This document shows positions 36,947 through 44,862 of a DNA stretch of 64,000 nt, piece by piece. Origin of the DNA: an uncultured Phocaeicola sp. (lineage in GTDB: Bacteria > Bacteroidota > Bacteroidia > Bacteroidales > Bacteroidaceae); contig CALUKX010000002.1 of assembly GCA_944321335.1 (NCBI GenBank), positions 110,161 to 174,160 on the forward strand, given 5' to 3'. The notes beneath the pieces were generated by a model. It was not told the origin of the DNA and did no database searches. It was given only the letters and a program-made list of their open reading frames with translations. Within the stretch, counting starts at the first letter, position 1; the number at the start of each line of letters is the position of its first letter. The position numbers were made by a program, and so were the translations under genes.

Positions 36947-39535
36947 TCAATCAGCGTTTTTTATATAATAGCGTATTCCGCTCTTCCTCTTCACTTTCAA
37001 CGCCTCGTTTCTCACCAGATTTTTCAACACCCGATACGCCGCCGAACGCGACTTTCCCAGCTTCATCATACCCGCCACGAAAGCACCGCCTACGAACTTC
37101 TTGGGAAGCGAATCAAGCACCGACTGCGAACCGAAGAACGAAGTCATCTTTCTGCGTCTTACGTTCTTCTCGGGCAGGATGGTGCTCAACTGAAGACTGT
37201 GCATCAGCCAAGTCTTCGCCATCTCCATCGCCACCTGAAAATCTTCGTCGGTACAGATGACATCCTTCATCGTCATGCCGGCCTTGAACTTGCGGATGGC
37301 CGTCAGCACCATCGCCAGACGGGATACCTGCATGCCGTAGCGCACCACGATGGAATGGGCGTTGCCGCCTCCCTCCAAGGTCACCTTATCCATCTCCTTC
37401 GAGAAGAACGCCGTATGCTCCTCCCACTGCGCCGACGTAAAGTACACCTCCGTAGGCCACTTTTCGAGGAAACGGTACATGCTGCACACCTCTTCCGAAA
37501 GCTCCTTGAACAGCGAATCCATATCCGAACTCTCTTCATCGGGAGCCGCCGAGAACCATTTCGGCTCACCTCCGAACATGATTACCAGAAAACGGCTCAG
37601 CATACCGTCTTCCGAAGAAGGCATGAACACGCACACCTGATCGACAGTGCCCGAACCCAGAATACCCATCTTTGCGTTGTCCACATGAATGGGACGTCCG
37701 TCGATCTTGAAGCTCTGTCCTACCGACTCCTGCATGGCCACCTTTCGCATGATGGGCGAATGTTTACCGTAGTCGGCACCCATCGCATTGCTGATTTCCT
37801 CCAGTTCGGTAGCGTTCATCACCGGACCTTCGGGCTCCATATCCTTCAACGAAAGGATGAGCTGGCTTTGCGAGATGGTAGCCGGCAGATTCTGAATCTT
37901 CCGTCGGGGCGCATCCCCCGGATCCATCTCCCAATCGGGTTCCCGCTTTTCACGGAACGCCCGCTGCTGTTCGGTCAACCACATCAGATGCCGGCGCTTG
38001 TAGATTTCGGCCGAACGGTTATACTCGGCATCGAAATCACGCTGCACCCCATCGGTAAGCCGGATGGCGTAGTTCATCACCCCCTTACCCGAACCGGCCT
38101 TTCCGGCAATCAGTCCGCACAGGTGAGGCGAATACTTCCGCCCCGAATACAGCATCCTCACCTTCGGCAGGCAGGTACTGATATTCACCAGAACGGCAAG
38201 CAGCAGAACGTCCTTCAACTGACGGCTTCGGGCGGCCTTCAACCCCCTCGTAAGAAGCTCCGGCAGTCTCTCATAAATCCAATCGGGCAACAGCGGACAG
38301 GTGCGCGACTGAAGAATTTCTTCATCTTCTTCATTATCAGCGTCTTCGCCCAAATCGCCCACGGCGGAATCTACATAATGGGACTGGTGGGATTGTGGGA
38401 CTGGGACGGTAGCCAATCCCACTTCCTGCTCCCCCACCGAAGAATGTTCGAAGCCCCATTTCAGACGTTGCCGGATGTAGCTGTCGGTAATGTCGCCCGA
38501 GGCCAGCTTTTCGATCGTCATCCGAGCCAATACCAACATATCGCCCCACGTGAATCCTTCGTAACGTGCCCTTCGTCCCAAAGCGAGCAGGAACTTGTTG
38601 CGCTCGCCTTTCACGAACGGATTGAACATCAGGAAACGCTCCAGATACAGACGGATGTCACGGGGCGAACGGGTAATCTCGAGCGACGAAGCCGGATCGT
38701 CGGGTTCTTCGGATGTCTTCGGATGCTCTCCGACCTCATCCTTTTCGGAATCATCGGCCGATTCACTCCCTTCGGCAGCCGATACCTTTTCCGGATGGGC
38801 TGCATCCTCCTTCACCGGCGCATCCTCCGAAGTGTCCGATGCCGGATTGCCGCCGGCGAAGACCGGAACCGTATCCCACGAATGTACTTCGGAAGCCGTC
38901 GCTTTCCCCTTCCGCTGCCCGGCATCTTCGGCCGCCACAAACGGATCGAAGCCTTCGGGATACTCCCTGAACAACTCCACCTCGTCGGAACTCTTCCGCA
39001 TGAGCAGATGCGGATCGTACGAAGGGAACGACACACGGCACACATCCTTGCACTGTCCGTCGAGCGGATAACCTAGCACCTTCTGCAACGCCTCGCAAGC
39101 AAAGCCGTACGCCTCACGGTAGCGCGACAGATGCACTTCGCCCAATCGTCCGTAGAAACGCAGTCCGTGTCCCGAAGCCGTGACGTGCGCCACCCACACC
39201 CACGGGCACCGATCCATCACCTGTTGCTTCAGCCGGTCGAGCTCCGCCGCATCACCGTCGATATGGTCGGCATCGAACATACAGATACCTGTGCGGTCGG
39301 TCAGGAACTCCGGCTTTCGGGCCTGCTGCGTCTTTCCCGCCACCATGATGGCAGGCATTATCGCCTTCACCTTCGCCGCCTCGTCGGTTTTCCCTTCGGC
39401 GAGCAGCTGTCGCATATACTCCACCGAACGCTGCCAGTAGCCGTCGCGCACATGCTCCATCCATTCCACCAATCGGAAGGCTGTCCCTTCCTTCTTCTCC
39501 ACCCTCGCATAGAGGGTTCCAACTAAATTTTCCAT
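36947..39535 (-). CDS. VirE-N/DUF3987 primase-helicase-like protein
   Basis: An 862-residue protein. Residues about 1-190 form a VirE_N (BT4734-like) primase-type domain (ICMFDADHIDGDAAEL near 84, HVTASGHGLRFYGR near 117, GQCKDVCRVSFPSYD near 160). An acidic Ser/Glu linker covers about 205-285. A PriCT-like helix region (LERFLMFNPFVKGERNKF) follows, then DUF3987 with Walker A GKAGSGKGVMNYA near 478 and AKMGILGSGTVDQV near 620. The C-terminus has a winged-helix-like stretch (GMMKLGKSRSAAYRVLKNLVRNEAL). Such proteins recur in Bacteroidales mobile and capsule-linked blocks; a replication role is inferred. Confidence 0.88.
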   Translation of the reverse strand: MENLVGTLYARVEKKEGTAFRLVEWMEHVRDGYWQRSVEYMRQLLAEGKTDEAAKVKAIMPAIMVAGKTQQARKPEFLTDRTGICMFDADHIDGDAAELDRLKQQVMDRCPWVWVAHVTASGHGLRFYGRLGEVHLSRYREAYGFACEALQKVLGYPLDGQCKDVCRVSFPSYDPHLLMRKSSDEVELFREYPEGFDPFVAAEDAGQRKGKATASEVHSWDTVPVFAGGNPASDTSEDAPVKEDAAHPEKVSAAEGSESADDSEKDEVGEHPKTSEEPDDPASSLEITRSPRDIRLYLERFLMFNPFVKGERNKFLLALGRRARYEGFTWGDMLVLARMTIEKLASGDITDSYIRQRLKWGFEHSSVGEQEVGLATVPVPQSHQSHYVDSAVGDLGEDADNEEDEEILQSRTCPLLPDWIYERLPELLTRGLKAARSRQLKDVLLLAVLVNISTCLPKVRMLYSGRKYSPHLCGLIAGKAGSGKGVMNYAIRLTDGVQRDFDAEYNRSAEIYKRRHLMWLTEQQRAFREKREPDWEMDPGDAPRRKIQNLPATISQSQLILSLKDMEPEGPVMNATELEEISNAMGADYGKHSPIMRKVAMQESVGQSFKIDGRPIHVDNAKMGILGSGTVDQVCVFMPSSEDGMLSRFLVIMFGGEPKWFSAAPDEESSDMDSLFKELSEEVCSMYRFLEKWPTEVYFTSAQWEEHTAFFSKEMDKVTLEGGGNAHSIVVRYGMQVSRLAMVLTAIRKFKAGMTMKDVICTDEDFQVAMEMAKTWLMHSLQLSTILPEKNVRRRKMTSFFGSQSVLDSLPKKFVGGAFVAGMMKLGKSRSAAYRVLKNLVRNEALKVKRKSGIRYYIKNAD

Positions 39536-39874
39536 AGTTGAAAAAATTTTTTAAAGTTAAACAAAAGCGGCACCGCCGTGCCTGAATGTAATAATCACGG
39601 CGGCAAAGATGGAGCATCCCGACGGGTCCTGCAAATGTTAAAAACCGACACTTTTCGGTTCGGGAAGGGCACAGGAAAGGGGTTTTCCACACTTCGGGAG
39701 TATGGAATTCACAGAGGTTAAAATAAAATGTTAAAGGGGAATTGGAAAAGTTGGAAGGACGATGATGGGTTGGTTCGGGGTTTGAGATTTGGTGGGGAGG
39801 TCAGACAAGAAGTTAAAGGAGTTAAGCCAAGACATTAAATTAGGATATTCGCGATTCGCGAATCGCGAATGAAA
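39536..39874. promoter_or_regulatory. Region upstream of the primase gene with an inverted repeat and a long palindrome
   Basis: No gene is supported in these 339 bp. On the minus strand a near-consensus -7 box (CATCTTTGC, 39602-39610) is followed at once by an 8-bp perfect inverted repeat (CACGGCGG at 39596-39603 with CCGCCGTG at 39573-39580), placed like an operator or leader hairpin for the primase gene. The left part (39700-39840) is purine-rich and unstructured. Confidence 0.5.
39847..39870. repeat. Perfect 24-bp palindrome
   Basis: The bases 39847-39870 equal their own reverse complement. The core TTCGCGAA is flanked by two TCGCGA half repeats. It lies 4 bp past the stop of the small gene at 39875 and is not followed by T on either strand, so it looks more like a protein site or cruciform than a terminator. 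Confidence 0.8.
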
Positions 39875-40096
39875 CTAAAAACGGTGATGTCTTCCACGCC
39901 GCTCATGCTTCCAGATAATCACCTTCAGGCAACGGTGCATCTTCTTCACCATCACCAGCGTGCGGGAACTAAGCACCACCTTTCCCTGATAGATCGACAT
40001 AATCATATCGTGGCACAACTTCACGCGCAACTTGTTCGCACGCCAATCCACCTTCTGCCCTAACCCTTCAATCTTCTCTCTCATAAATTTATCCAT
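39875..40096 (-). CDS. Small basic hypothetical protein
   Basis: A 73-residue highly basic protein with no signal peptide (MDKFMREKIEGLGQKVDWRANKL at the N-terminus, KHERRGRHHRF at the C-terminus). Predicted helical; the charge suggests nucleic-acid binding. It belongs to the minus-strand accessory block, just upstream of the primase gene. I do not recognise the family, and no clear promoter is visible. Confidence 0.55.
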   Translation of the reverse strand: MDKFMREKIEGLGQKVDWRANKLRVKLCHDMIMSIYQGKVVLSSRTLVMVKKMHRCLKVIIWKHERRGRHHRF

Positions 40097-40399
40097 AATC
40101 TTGATCTAAAATAAAAATTAATATTACCAATTAACCATCCGGGAGTAAAAGACACCTGTAAAACTATGTCTCGCTTCGTTCAACAACACGTATGATTCCC
40201 CTACCGATGAAACGAGCCCCCATCAACCCCCTTCAACTCCTCAAAAAAGAGTTGCGAAATAACTAAAAAAACGGATATCCTCCTAATTTCAGACAAGGAA
40301 AAGAACCAATTTGAACCTAAAATACGTCGTTTTATCCCCGTTTTCCGCCATTTTATCGATAAAAAGGAAGAACTGAATAGAAAAATAGCGTAAAAATTA

Positions 40400-40431
40400 T
40401 TTGCGAAATGTAAAATTAATCCTAAATTTGC
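40400..40431 (+). promoter_or_regulatory. Consensus promoter of the capsule priming transferase
   Basis: TTTG at 40400-40403, exactly 19 bp, then TAAATTTGC at 40423-40431: a perfect match to the Bacteroidetes consensus. I looked for inverted repeats flanking it, as in invertible capsule promoters, and found none. The rest of 40097-40399 holds no supported gene. Confidence 0.85.
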
Positions 40432-40440
40432 CGAGTAAAT

Positions 40441-40527
40441 CTTGCTAGTGCAAGAACAAATCGGTGCGACAAATTGTTAGTCTACCTGTTGTTCCCGAAG
40501 GGAAAATACATGCATAGACCTAACAAT
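40441..40527 (+). promoter_or_regulatory. Structured leader RNA before the priming transferase
   Basis: Within a leader of about 145 bases: hairpin 1 is CTTGC (40441-40445)/GCAAG (40450-40454). A long stem pairs ATTGTTAG-TCTA (40473-40484) with TAGA-C-CTAACAAT (40515-40527), one bulged C. It encloses hairpin TTCCC-GAA-GGGAA (40492-40504). No T-run follows, so it is not a simple terminator; it may be an antiterminator target, a stability element or a ligand-binding leader. Confidence 0.65.
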
Positions 40528-40582
40528 ATGCCGAAAGAGAGAATTAACACCATGTAATTAAACAAACGGAGCTGTTAACGAT

Positions 40583-41989
40583 ATGAAGAATTATACCGAC
40601 CGATATAATAGCATAGTTATTGCTTGCGTATTATTCGGTGATGTTTGCATCTGCGGCATCCTGTTCTATCTGCTATATGTATTCTGTGGCATACACGACA
40701 TAGAGAGCGATCTGAACACCACATTTGTCCAGACCCTCATCACAGTAATGCTTTGCTACCTGGTATGCGCCATCCAAGGAGGTGTTATCCTCCACCGACG
40801 CAAGGTCCGTTCATACCAAGTCATCATGCGCGTATTCCGCAACGTCTTCTACTTTTCCCTCCTTTCGGGAATCGTATTGACCATCGGAAAGTACCTCGAT
40901 GTCTTCAGCGGATTCTTCGTACTCTATACCACGGCATTGTTTATAGTCCTCTGCATCTACCGTCTGATAACCCGATATGCCATCAAGGTATTCCGCACCA
41001 AGGGCGGCAACCTGCGCTACGTGGTGCTAGTGGGAAGTACGGCCAACAACCGCGAACTTTACCATGAACTGGTAGACGATGTATCCACCGGCTACCGTGT
41101 AAACGGATACTTCGACGACGAGCCCAACGGGAAATTCCCCGAATGTACCTACCTGGGCAAGCCCGAAGAAGTGAACAAGTACCTCGAAAACAATCCCAAG
41201 GTACAGCACCTCTTCTGCTGTCTGCCTTCGAGACGGAGCGATGTCATCGTACCGATCATCGACTATTGCGAAAACAACCTGGTACACTTTTACAGCGTAC
41301 CCAACCTGCATAACTACCTGCACAACCGTGTGTACTTCAACATGATGGGCAACGTACCCTACCTCAGCCTGCGTCGCGACCCGTTGAGCCGTGCCGAAAA
41401 CAAGCTGTTGAAACGTGCGTTCGACATAGCGGTATCACTGACATTCCTGTGTACCCTGTTCATCCCGATCTTCATCATCGTGGCGATAGTAACCACCATC
41501 ACCATGCCGGGACCGATCTTTTTCCGCCAGAAGCGGAACGGACTGAACGACAAGGAATTCTACTGCTTGAAATTCCGCTCGATGAAGGTGAATGCAGAAG
41601 CCGACACCCTGCAGGCCACCAAGGACGACCCGCGCAAGACCAAATGGGGAAACATCATGCGCAAGACCAACATCGACGAGCTTCCGCAGTTCATCAACGT
41701 ACTGATGGGCGACATGAGTATCGTAGGTCCGCGACCGCACATGGTGAAGCATACCGAAGAATATTCGAAACTGATAAACAAATACATGGTACGCCATTTC
41801 GTGAAACCCGGCATTACCGGCTGGAGCCAGGTGACCGGTTTCCGAGGCGAAACCAAGGAACTCAAAGACATGGAAGGCCGAATCATCGGCGATATCTGGT
41901 ACATCGAACACTGGAGCTTCTGGCTCGACATCTACATCATGTACCGTACGGTGGCGAACGCCATCCATGGAGAGAAAAACGCATACTAA
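40583..41989 (+). CDS. Undecaprenyl-phosphate sugar-1-phosphate transferase (WcaJ type)
   Basis: A 468-residue priming enzyme. It has four N-terminal membrane helices (about 12-130), a central CoA-binding-like domain (TKGGNLRYVVLVGSTANNRELYHEL near 142), and the catalytic bacterial sugar transferase domain (about 275-460) with KRAFDIAVSLTFL, PIFFRQKRNG, FYCLKFRSM, DELPQFINVLMGDMSIVGPRPHM and GITGWSQVTGFRGET. It starts each repeat unit by loading a sugar phosphate, probably glucose- or galactose-1-phosphate, on undecaprenyl phosphate at the inner membrane. It opens the capsule locus and has its own promoter and leader. Confidence 0.93.
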   Translation: MKNYTDRYNSIVIACVLFGDVCICGILFYLLYVFCGIHDIESDLNTTFVQTLITVMLCYLVCAIQGGVILHRRKVRSYQVIMRVFRNVFYFSLLSGIVLTIGKYLDVFSGFFVLYTTALFIVLCIYRLITRYAIKVFRTKGGNLRYVVLVGSTANNRELYHELVDDVSTGYRVNGYFDDEPNGKFPECTYLGKPEEVNKYLENNPKVQHLFCCLPSRRSDVIVPIIDYCENNLVHFYSVPNLHNYLHNRVYFNMMGNVPYLSLRRDPLSRAENKLLKRAFDIAVSLTFLCTLFIPIFIIVAIVTTITMPGPIFFRQKRNGLNDKEFYCLKFRSMKVNAEADTLQATKDDPRKTKWGNIMRKTNIDELPQFINVLMGDMSIVGPRPHMVKHTEEYSKLINKYMVRHFVKPGITGWSQVTGFRGETKELKDMEGRIIGDIWYIEHWSFWLDIYIMYRTVANAIHGEKNAY

Positions 41990-42103
41990 TCTTTCATAGT
42001 AGATAAAGCAGCTCAGGCACCCCCTTCACCCCGCACGAAGGAAGCCGGGCTGCTTTTGATGTTTATGGAGGATTTTTTTCCTTACATTTTAACAACTTCA
42101 TTG

Positions 42104-42134
42104 CTTGCCAACTCGTAGGAATTGCTTACATTTG
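42104..42134 (+). promoter_or_regulatory. Promoter of the wza transcript
   Basis: CTTG at 42104-42107, a 19-bp spacer and TACATTTG at 42127-42134. Transcription should start near 42140, so both structured elements that follow lie in the leader of wza. Confidence 0.7.
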
Positions 42135-42163
42135 TACGTTTTTAGGGCATAACATGAAAGTTT

Positions 42164-42230
42164 CAGTCGCTTACCTTCATTCTGCGGAATGTGACAGGTA
42201 ACGGCGAAGCACGCCCTACAGTGAAGTAAA
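42164..42230 (+). promoter_or_regulatory. Structured RNA element, copy 1 of 2
   Basis: In order: CAGTCGCT; P1 TTACC (42171-42175)/GGTAA (42197-42201); inside it P2 CATTC (42178-42182)-TGCG-GAATG (42187-42191); one C; P3 GGCG (42203-42206)-AAGCA-CGCC (42212-42215); tail CTACAGTGAAGTAAA (42216-42230). The same plan recurs at 42343-42406. AGGGC at 42144-42148 could pair with GCCCT (42213-42217) instead of P3, a possible alternative fold. Unnamed; I do not match it to a known riboswitch. Confidence 0.65.
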
Positions 42231-42255
42231 ATCTATTCTAAACGACTAACATTCA

Positions 42256-42291
42256 GCGGATACCGATTATCCGCCATTTCCGTACCGGAAG
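42256..42291 (+). promoter_or_regulatory. Two hairpins between the RNA elements
   Basis: GCGGATA-CCGAT-TATCCGC (7-bp perfect stem, about 42256-42274) is followed by TTCCG-TAC-CGGAA (about 42278-42290). Neither is followed by T, so they are not intrinsic terminators on the coding strand. Confidence 0.6.
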
Positions 42292-42342
42292 AAAAAAATT
42301 TCAACTTAAGCATCATTTACCGGACTGTATGAACACAGCCCA

Positions 42343-42406
42343 CAGCCACTACCCCCATCGCACCGATGGCACGGGTACGGCGAAGCACGCCCGTATGTGA
42401 AGTAAA
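42343..42406 (+). promoter_or_regulatory. Structured RNA element, copy 2 of 2
   Basis: In order: CAGCCACT; P1 TACCC (42350-42354)/GGGTA (42373-42377); P2 CCATCG (42355-42360)-CAC-CGATGG (42364-42369); one C; P3 GGCG (42379-42382)-AAGCA-CGCC (42388-42391); tail CGTATGTGAAGTAAA (42392-42406). P1 and P2 differ from copy 1 on both sides, so pairing is kept; P3, its loop and GTGAAGTAAA are identical. It ends 60 bp before the wza ATG. Confidence 0.65.
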
Positions 42407-42466
42407 TTTTTATCTCATCACACATAATTTTCAGGAACAAACAAAGAAACGTCTATTAAAATCAAT

Positions 42467-44857
42467 ATGAAAAAACATTTCTTTATTTTGCCCGTATTCC
42501 TGTGCCTGCTTTGTACAGCACCGCTGTCGGCACAGAGCGGAATGACAGACCAACAGGTATTATCGTATGTAAAGGAAGGTGTGGAAGCCGGTAAAGACCA
42601 ACGCACCATCGCTACCGAACTCGCCCGCCGGGGTGTAACCCGTGAACAGGCCGAACGTGTAAGAGCGATGTACGAACGGCAGACCAACACATCATCGGCT
42701 ACCGGTGAGCAGAAGATGGAATCGCGCTTACGTAAGCAAGCCGAAGAGGATAATACCGCTACCGCTCTCGAGCGCGAACAGCCGGAAGCAGAACAGGTCA
42801 ATACACGTGATGCCGTTTATGGACGAAATATATTCAATACACGTAACCTGAGTTTCGAGCCTAGTCAGAATATGGCCACTCCGCCCAACTACCGTCTCGG
42901 TCCGGGCGATGAAGTAATCATCGATATCTGGGGAGCCAGCCAGAGTACCATCCGCCAGACCATATCACCGGAGGGTACCATCCAGATTACCCAACTAGGG
43001 CCTGTATACTTGAGCGGAATGACAGTTGCAGGTGCTGAAAGCTACCTGAAGAAAGAATTAACCAAGATTTATGCCGATGCCAGCAACCAGATCAAGGTAA
43101 CCTTGGGCAATACCCGTACCATCCAGATCAACATCATGGGTGAAGTCCGTCAGCCGGGAACCTATGCACTGTCCGGCTTCTCCACCCTCTTCCATGCACT
43201 CTACCGTGCTGGCGGTGTAAGCGGCTTGGGTAGCTTGAGAAATATCCAGCTGATCCGTAACGGCAAGAAGATTGCTACCGTCGATGTGTACGACTTTATC
43301 ACCAAAGGCAAGATGCAGGACGACATCAAGCTGCAGGAAGGTGATGTAATCATCGTGCCAACCTACGATGCACTGATTCAGATCAGCGGAAACGTAAAGC
43401 GCCCGATGCGTTACGAAATGAAGAAGGACGAAACACTTTCTACATTAATTAAATATGCGGGTGGATTTACCAGCAATGCCTATACCAAGAACATCCGTAT
43501 CGTACGCCAAAACGGAACCCAGTACGAAGTGAAAAATGTAGAGAGCCAAGACTTCAGCGTATGCAAGCTTTATAATGGCGATGTGATTACAGTAGATGCC
43601 ATCCTCGAAGAATTTACCAACAAGTTGGAAATCAAGGGAGCTGTCTATCGTCCGGGTATCTATGAGTTGAGCGGTAAAGTAAGCACTGTTCGCGAACTGG
43701 TACAGAAGGCCGACGGACTGATGGACGACGCCTTTACCAACCGTGCAGTCTTGTACCGTGAACGCCCCAACAAGACAAAGGAAGTGCTGCAGATTGATAT
43801 CAAGGCCCTGATGGATATGGAAATACCGGATATTCCGTTGCAGAAAAATGATATTCTCTATATTCCGAGCATCCACGACCTGGAAGACTTGGGCGATGTA
43901 CAGATTTTTGGTCAAGTAGCCCAACCGGGCAACTATCCGTATGCCGACAACATGACGCTGGAAGACCTCGTAATCAGTGCCGGTGGTTTGCGTGAAGCAG
44001 CCTCTGTAGTACGTGTAGACGTTTCACGTCGAATTAAGGACGCCAAAGGAACAGAAATTCCTCGTGAAATCAGCCAGACCTTCAGCTTCTCGTTGAAGGA
44101 CGGATTTGTGGTCGAAGGCCAGCCGGGATTTGTACTCCAGCCCTACGATCAGGTATTTGTTCGCCGTAGCCCGGTTTATCAGGTACAGCAGAATGTATCC
44201 ATTGGTGGAGAAATCGTTTACGGAGGTACATACGCTTTGAGCAACAAGAACGAACGCATCAGCGAACTGGTAGCCAAGGCAGGCGGTCCTACCCCATTCG
44301 CTTACGTAAAAGGTGCCAAACTAAGACGTCAGGCCAATGCTGAAGAAATCCAGCGCATGCATCGTGTTCTCTCCTTGCTCCGTCGCCAAGTAGGTGAAGC
44401 CATGCTCGACTCCCTGGGTATCCGTGTGGAAAACTCGTTTATAGTAGGAATCGATCTGGAAGAAGCCCTGAAGAATCCTGGCAGTGATGCCGATATTGTA
44501 TTGCGTGAAGGTGACCAGATTTTCATTCCGGAATACAACAATACGGTGAAGATTGACGGTGCCGTGATGATGCCGAATACGGTAACCTACCAGAAAGGTA
44601 AGAATGTAAAATATTACATTAGCCAAGCTGGTGGTTATGGTGACGATGCAAAAAAACGTAAAAAATTTATCATTTACATGAATGGACAGATTGCAGAAGT
44701 AAAACGAAATAGTAAAGGTCAGATTGAACCGGGTTGTGAAATCATTGTACCAAGCAAACGGCGCAAAAACACTAATTGGAGTGCCATTCTTTCAGGAGCT
44801 TCCGCTATTGGAAGTTTAGGTATTATGGCGGCTACTATTGCTAACTTAACGAAATAA
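42467..44857 (+). CDS. Polysaccharide export outer-membrane protein (Wza-like, multiple SLBB domains)
   Basis: A 796-residue exporter. Signal peptide about 1-22 (ending before QSGMTD). A charged helical region (about 25-115) precedes the poly-export domain (PNYRLGPGDEVIIDIWGASQ near 143). Repeated SLBB units follow (GEVRQPGTYALSG near 224, GNVKRPMRYEM near 305, GAVYRPGIYELSG near 392, GQVAQPGNYPYAD near 483, GGEIVYGGTYALS near 580, GAVMMPNTV near 700). One membrane helix lies at the C-terminus. It forms the outer-membrane pore with Wzz. Base composition changes to AT-rich within the last 250 bp. Confidence 0.93.
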   Translation: MKKHFFILPVFLCLLCTAPLSAQSGMTDQQVLSYVKEGVEAGKDQRTIATELARRGVTREQAERVRAMYERQTNTSSATGEQKMESRLRKQAEEDNTATALEREQPEAEQVNTRDAVYGRNIFNTRNLSFEPSQNMATPPNYRLGPGDEVIIDIWGASQSTIRQTISPEGTIQITQLGPVYLSGMTVAGAESYLKKELTKIYADASNQIKVTLGNTRTIQINIMGEVRQPGTYALSGFSTLFHALYRAGGVSGLGSLRNIQLIRNGKKIATVDVYDFITKGKMQDDIKLQEGDVIIVPTYDALIQISGNVKRPMRYEMKKDETLSTLIKYAGGFTSNAYTKNIRIVRQNGTQYEVKNVESQDFSVCKLYNGDVITVDAILEEFTNKLEIKGAVYRPGIYELSGKVSTVRELVQKADGLMDDAFTNRAVLYRERPNKTKEVLQIDIKALMDMEIPDIPLQKNDILYIPSIHDLEDLGDVQIFGQVAQPGNYPYADNMTLEDLVISAGGLREAASVVRVDVSRRIKDAKGTEIPREISQTFSFSLKDGFVVEGQPGFVLQPYDQVFVRRSPVYQVQQNVSIGGEIVYGGTYALSNKNERISELVAKAGGPTPFAYVKGAKLRRQANAEEIQRMHRVLSLLRRQVGEAMLDSLGIRVENSFIVGIDLEEALKNPGSDADIVLREGDQIFIPEYNNTVKIDGAVMMPNTVTYQKGKNVKYYISQAGGYGDDAKKRKKFIIYMNGQIAEVKRNSKGQIEPGCEIIVPSKRRKNTNWSAILSGASAIGSLGIMAATIANLTK

Positions 44858-44862
44858 TAACT

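Noticed and set aside
36773-39076. A 767-codon open frame on the plus strand
   Set aside because: It lies fully antisense to the VirE/DUF3987 gene, is rich in His and Arg as expected from the reverse of its codons, and has no domain or ribosome site.
40380-40450. Invertible capsule promoter
   Set aside because: No inverted repeats of useful length flank the promoter in this window.
42256-42291. Terminator between the two RNA elements
   Set aside because: The hairpins are followed by A-runs, not T-runs, on the coding strand.
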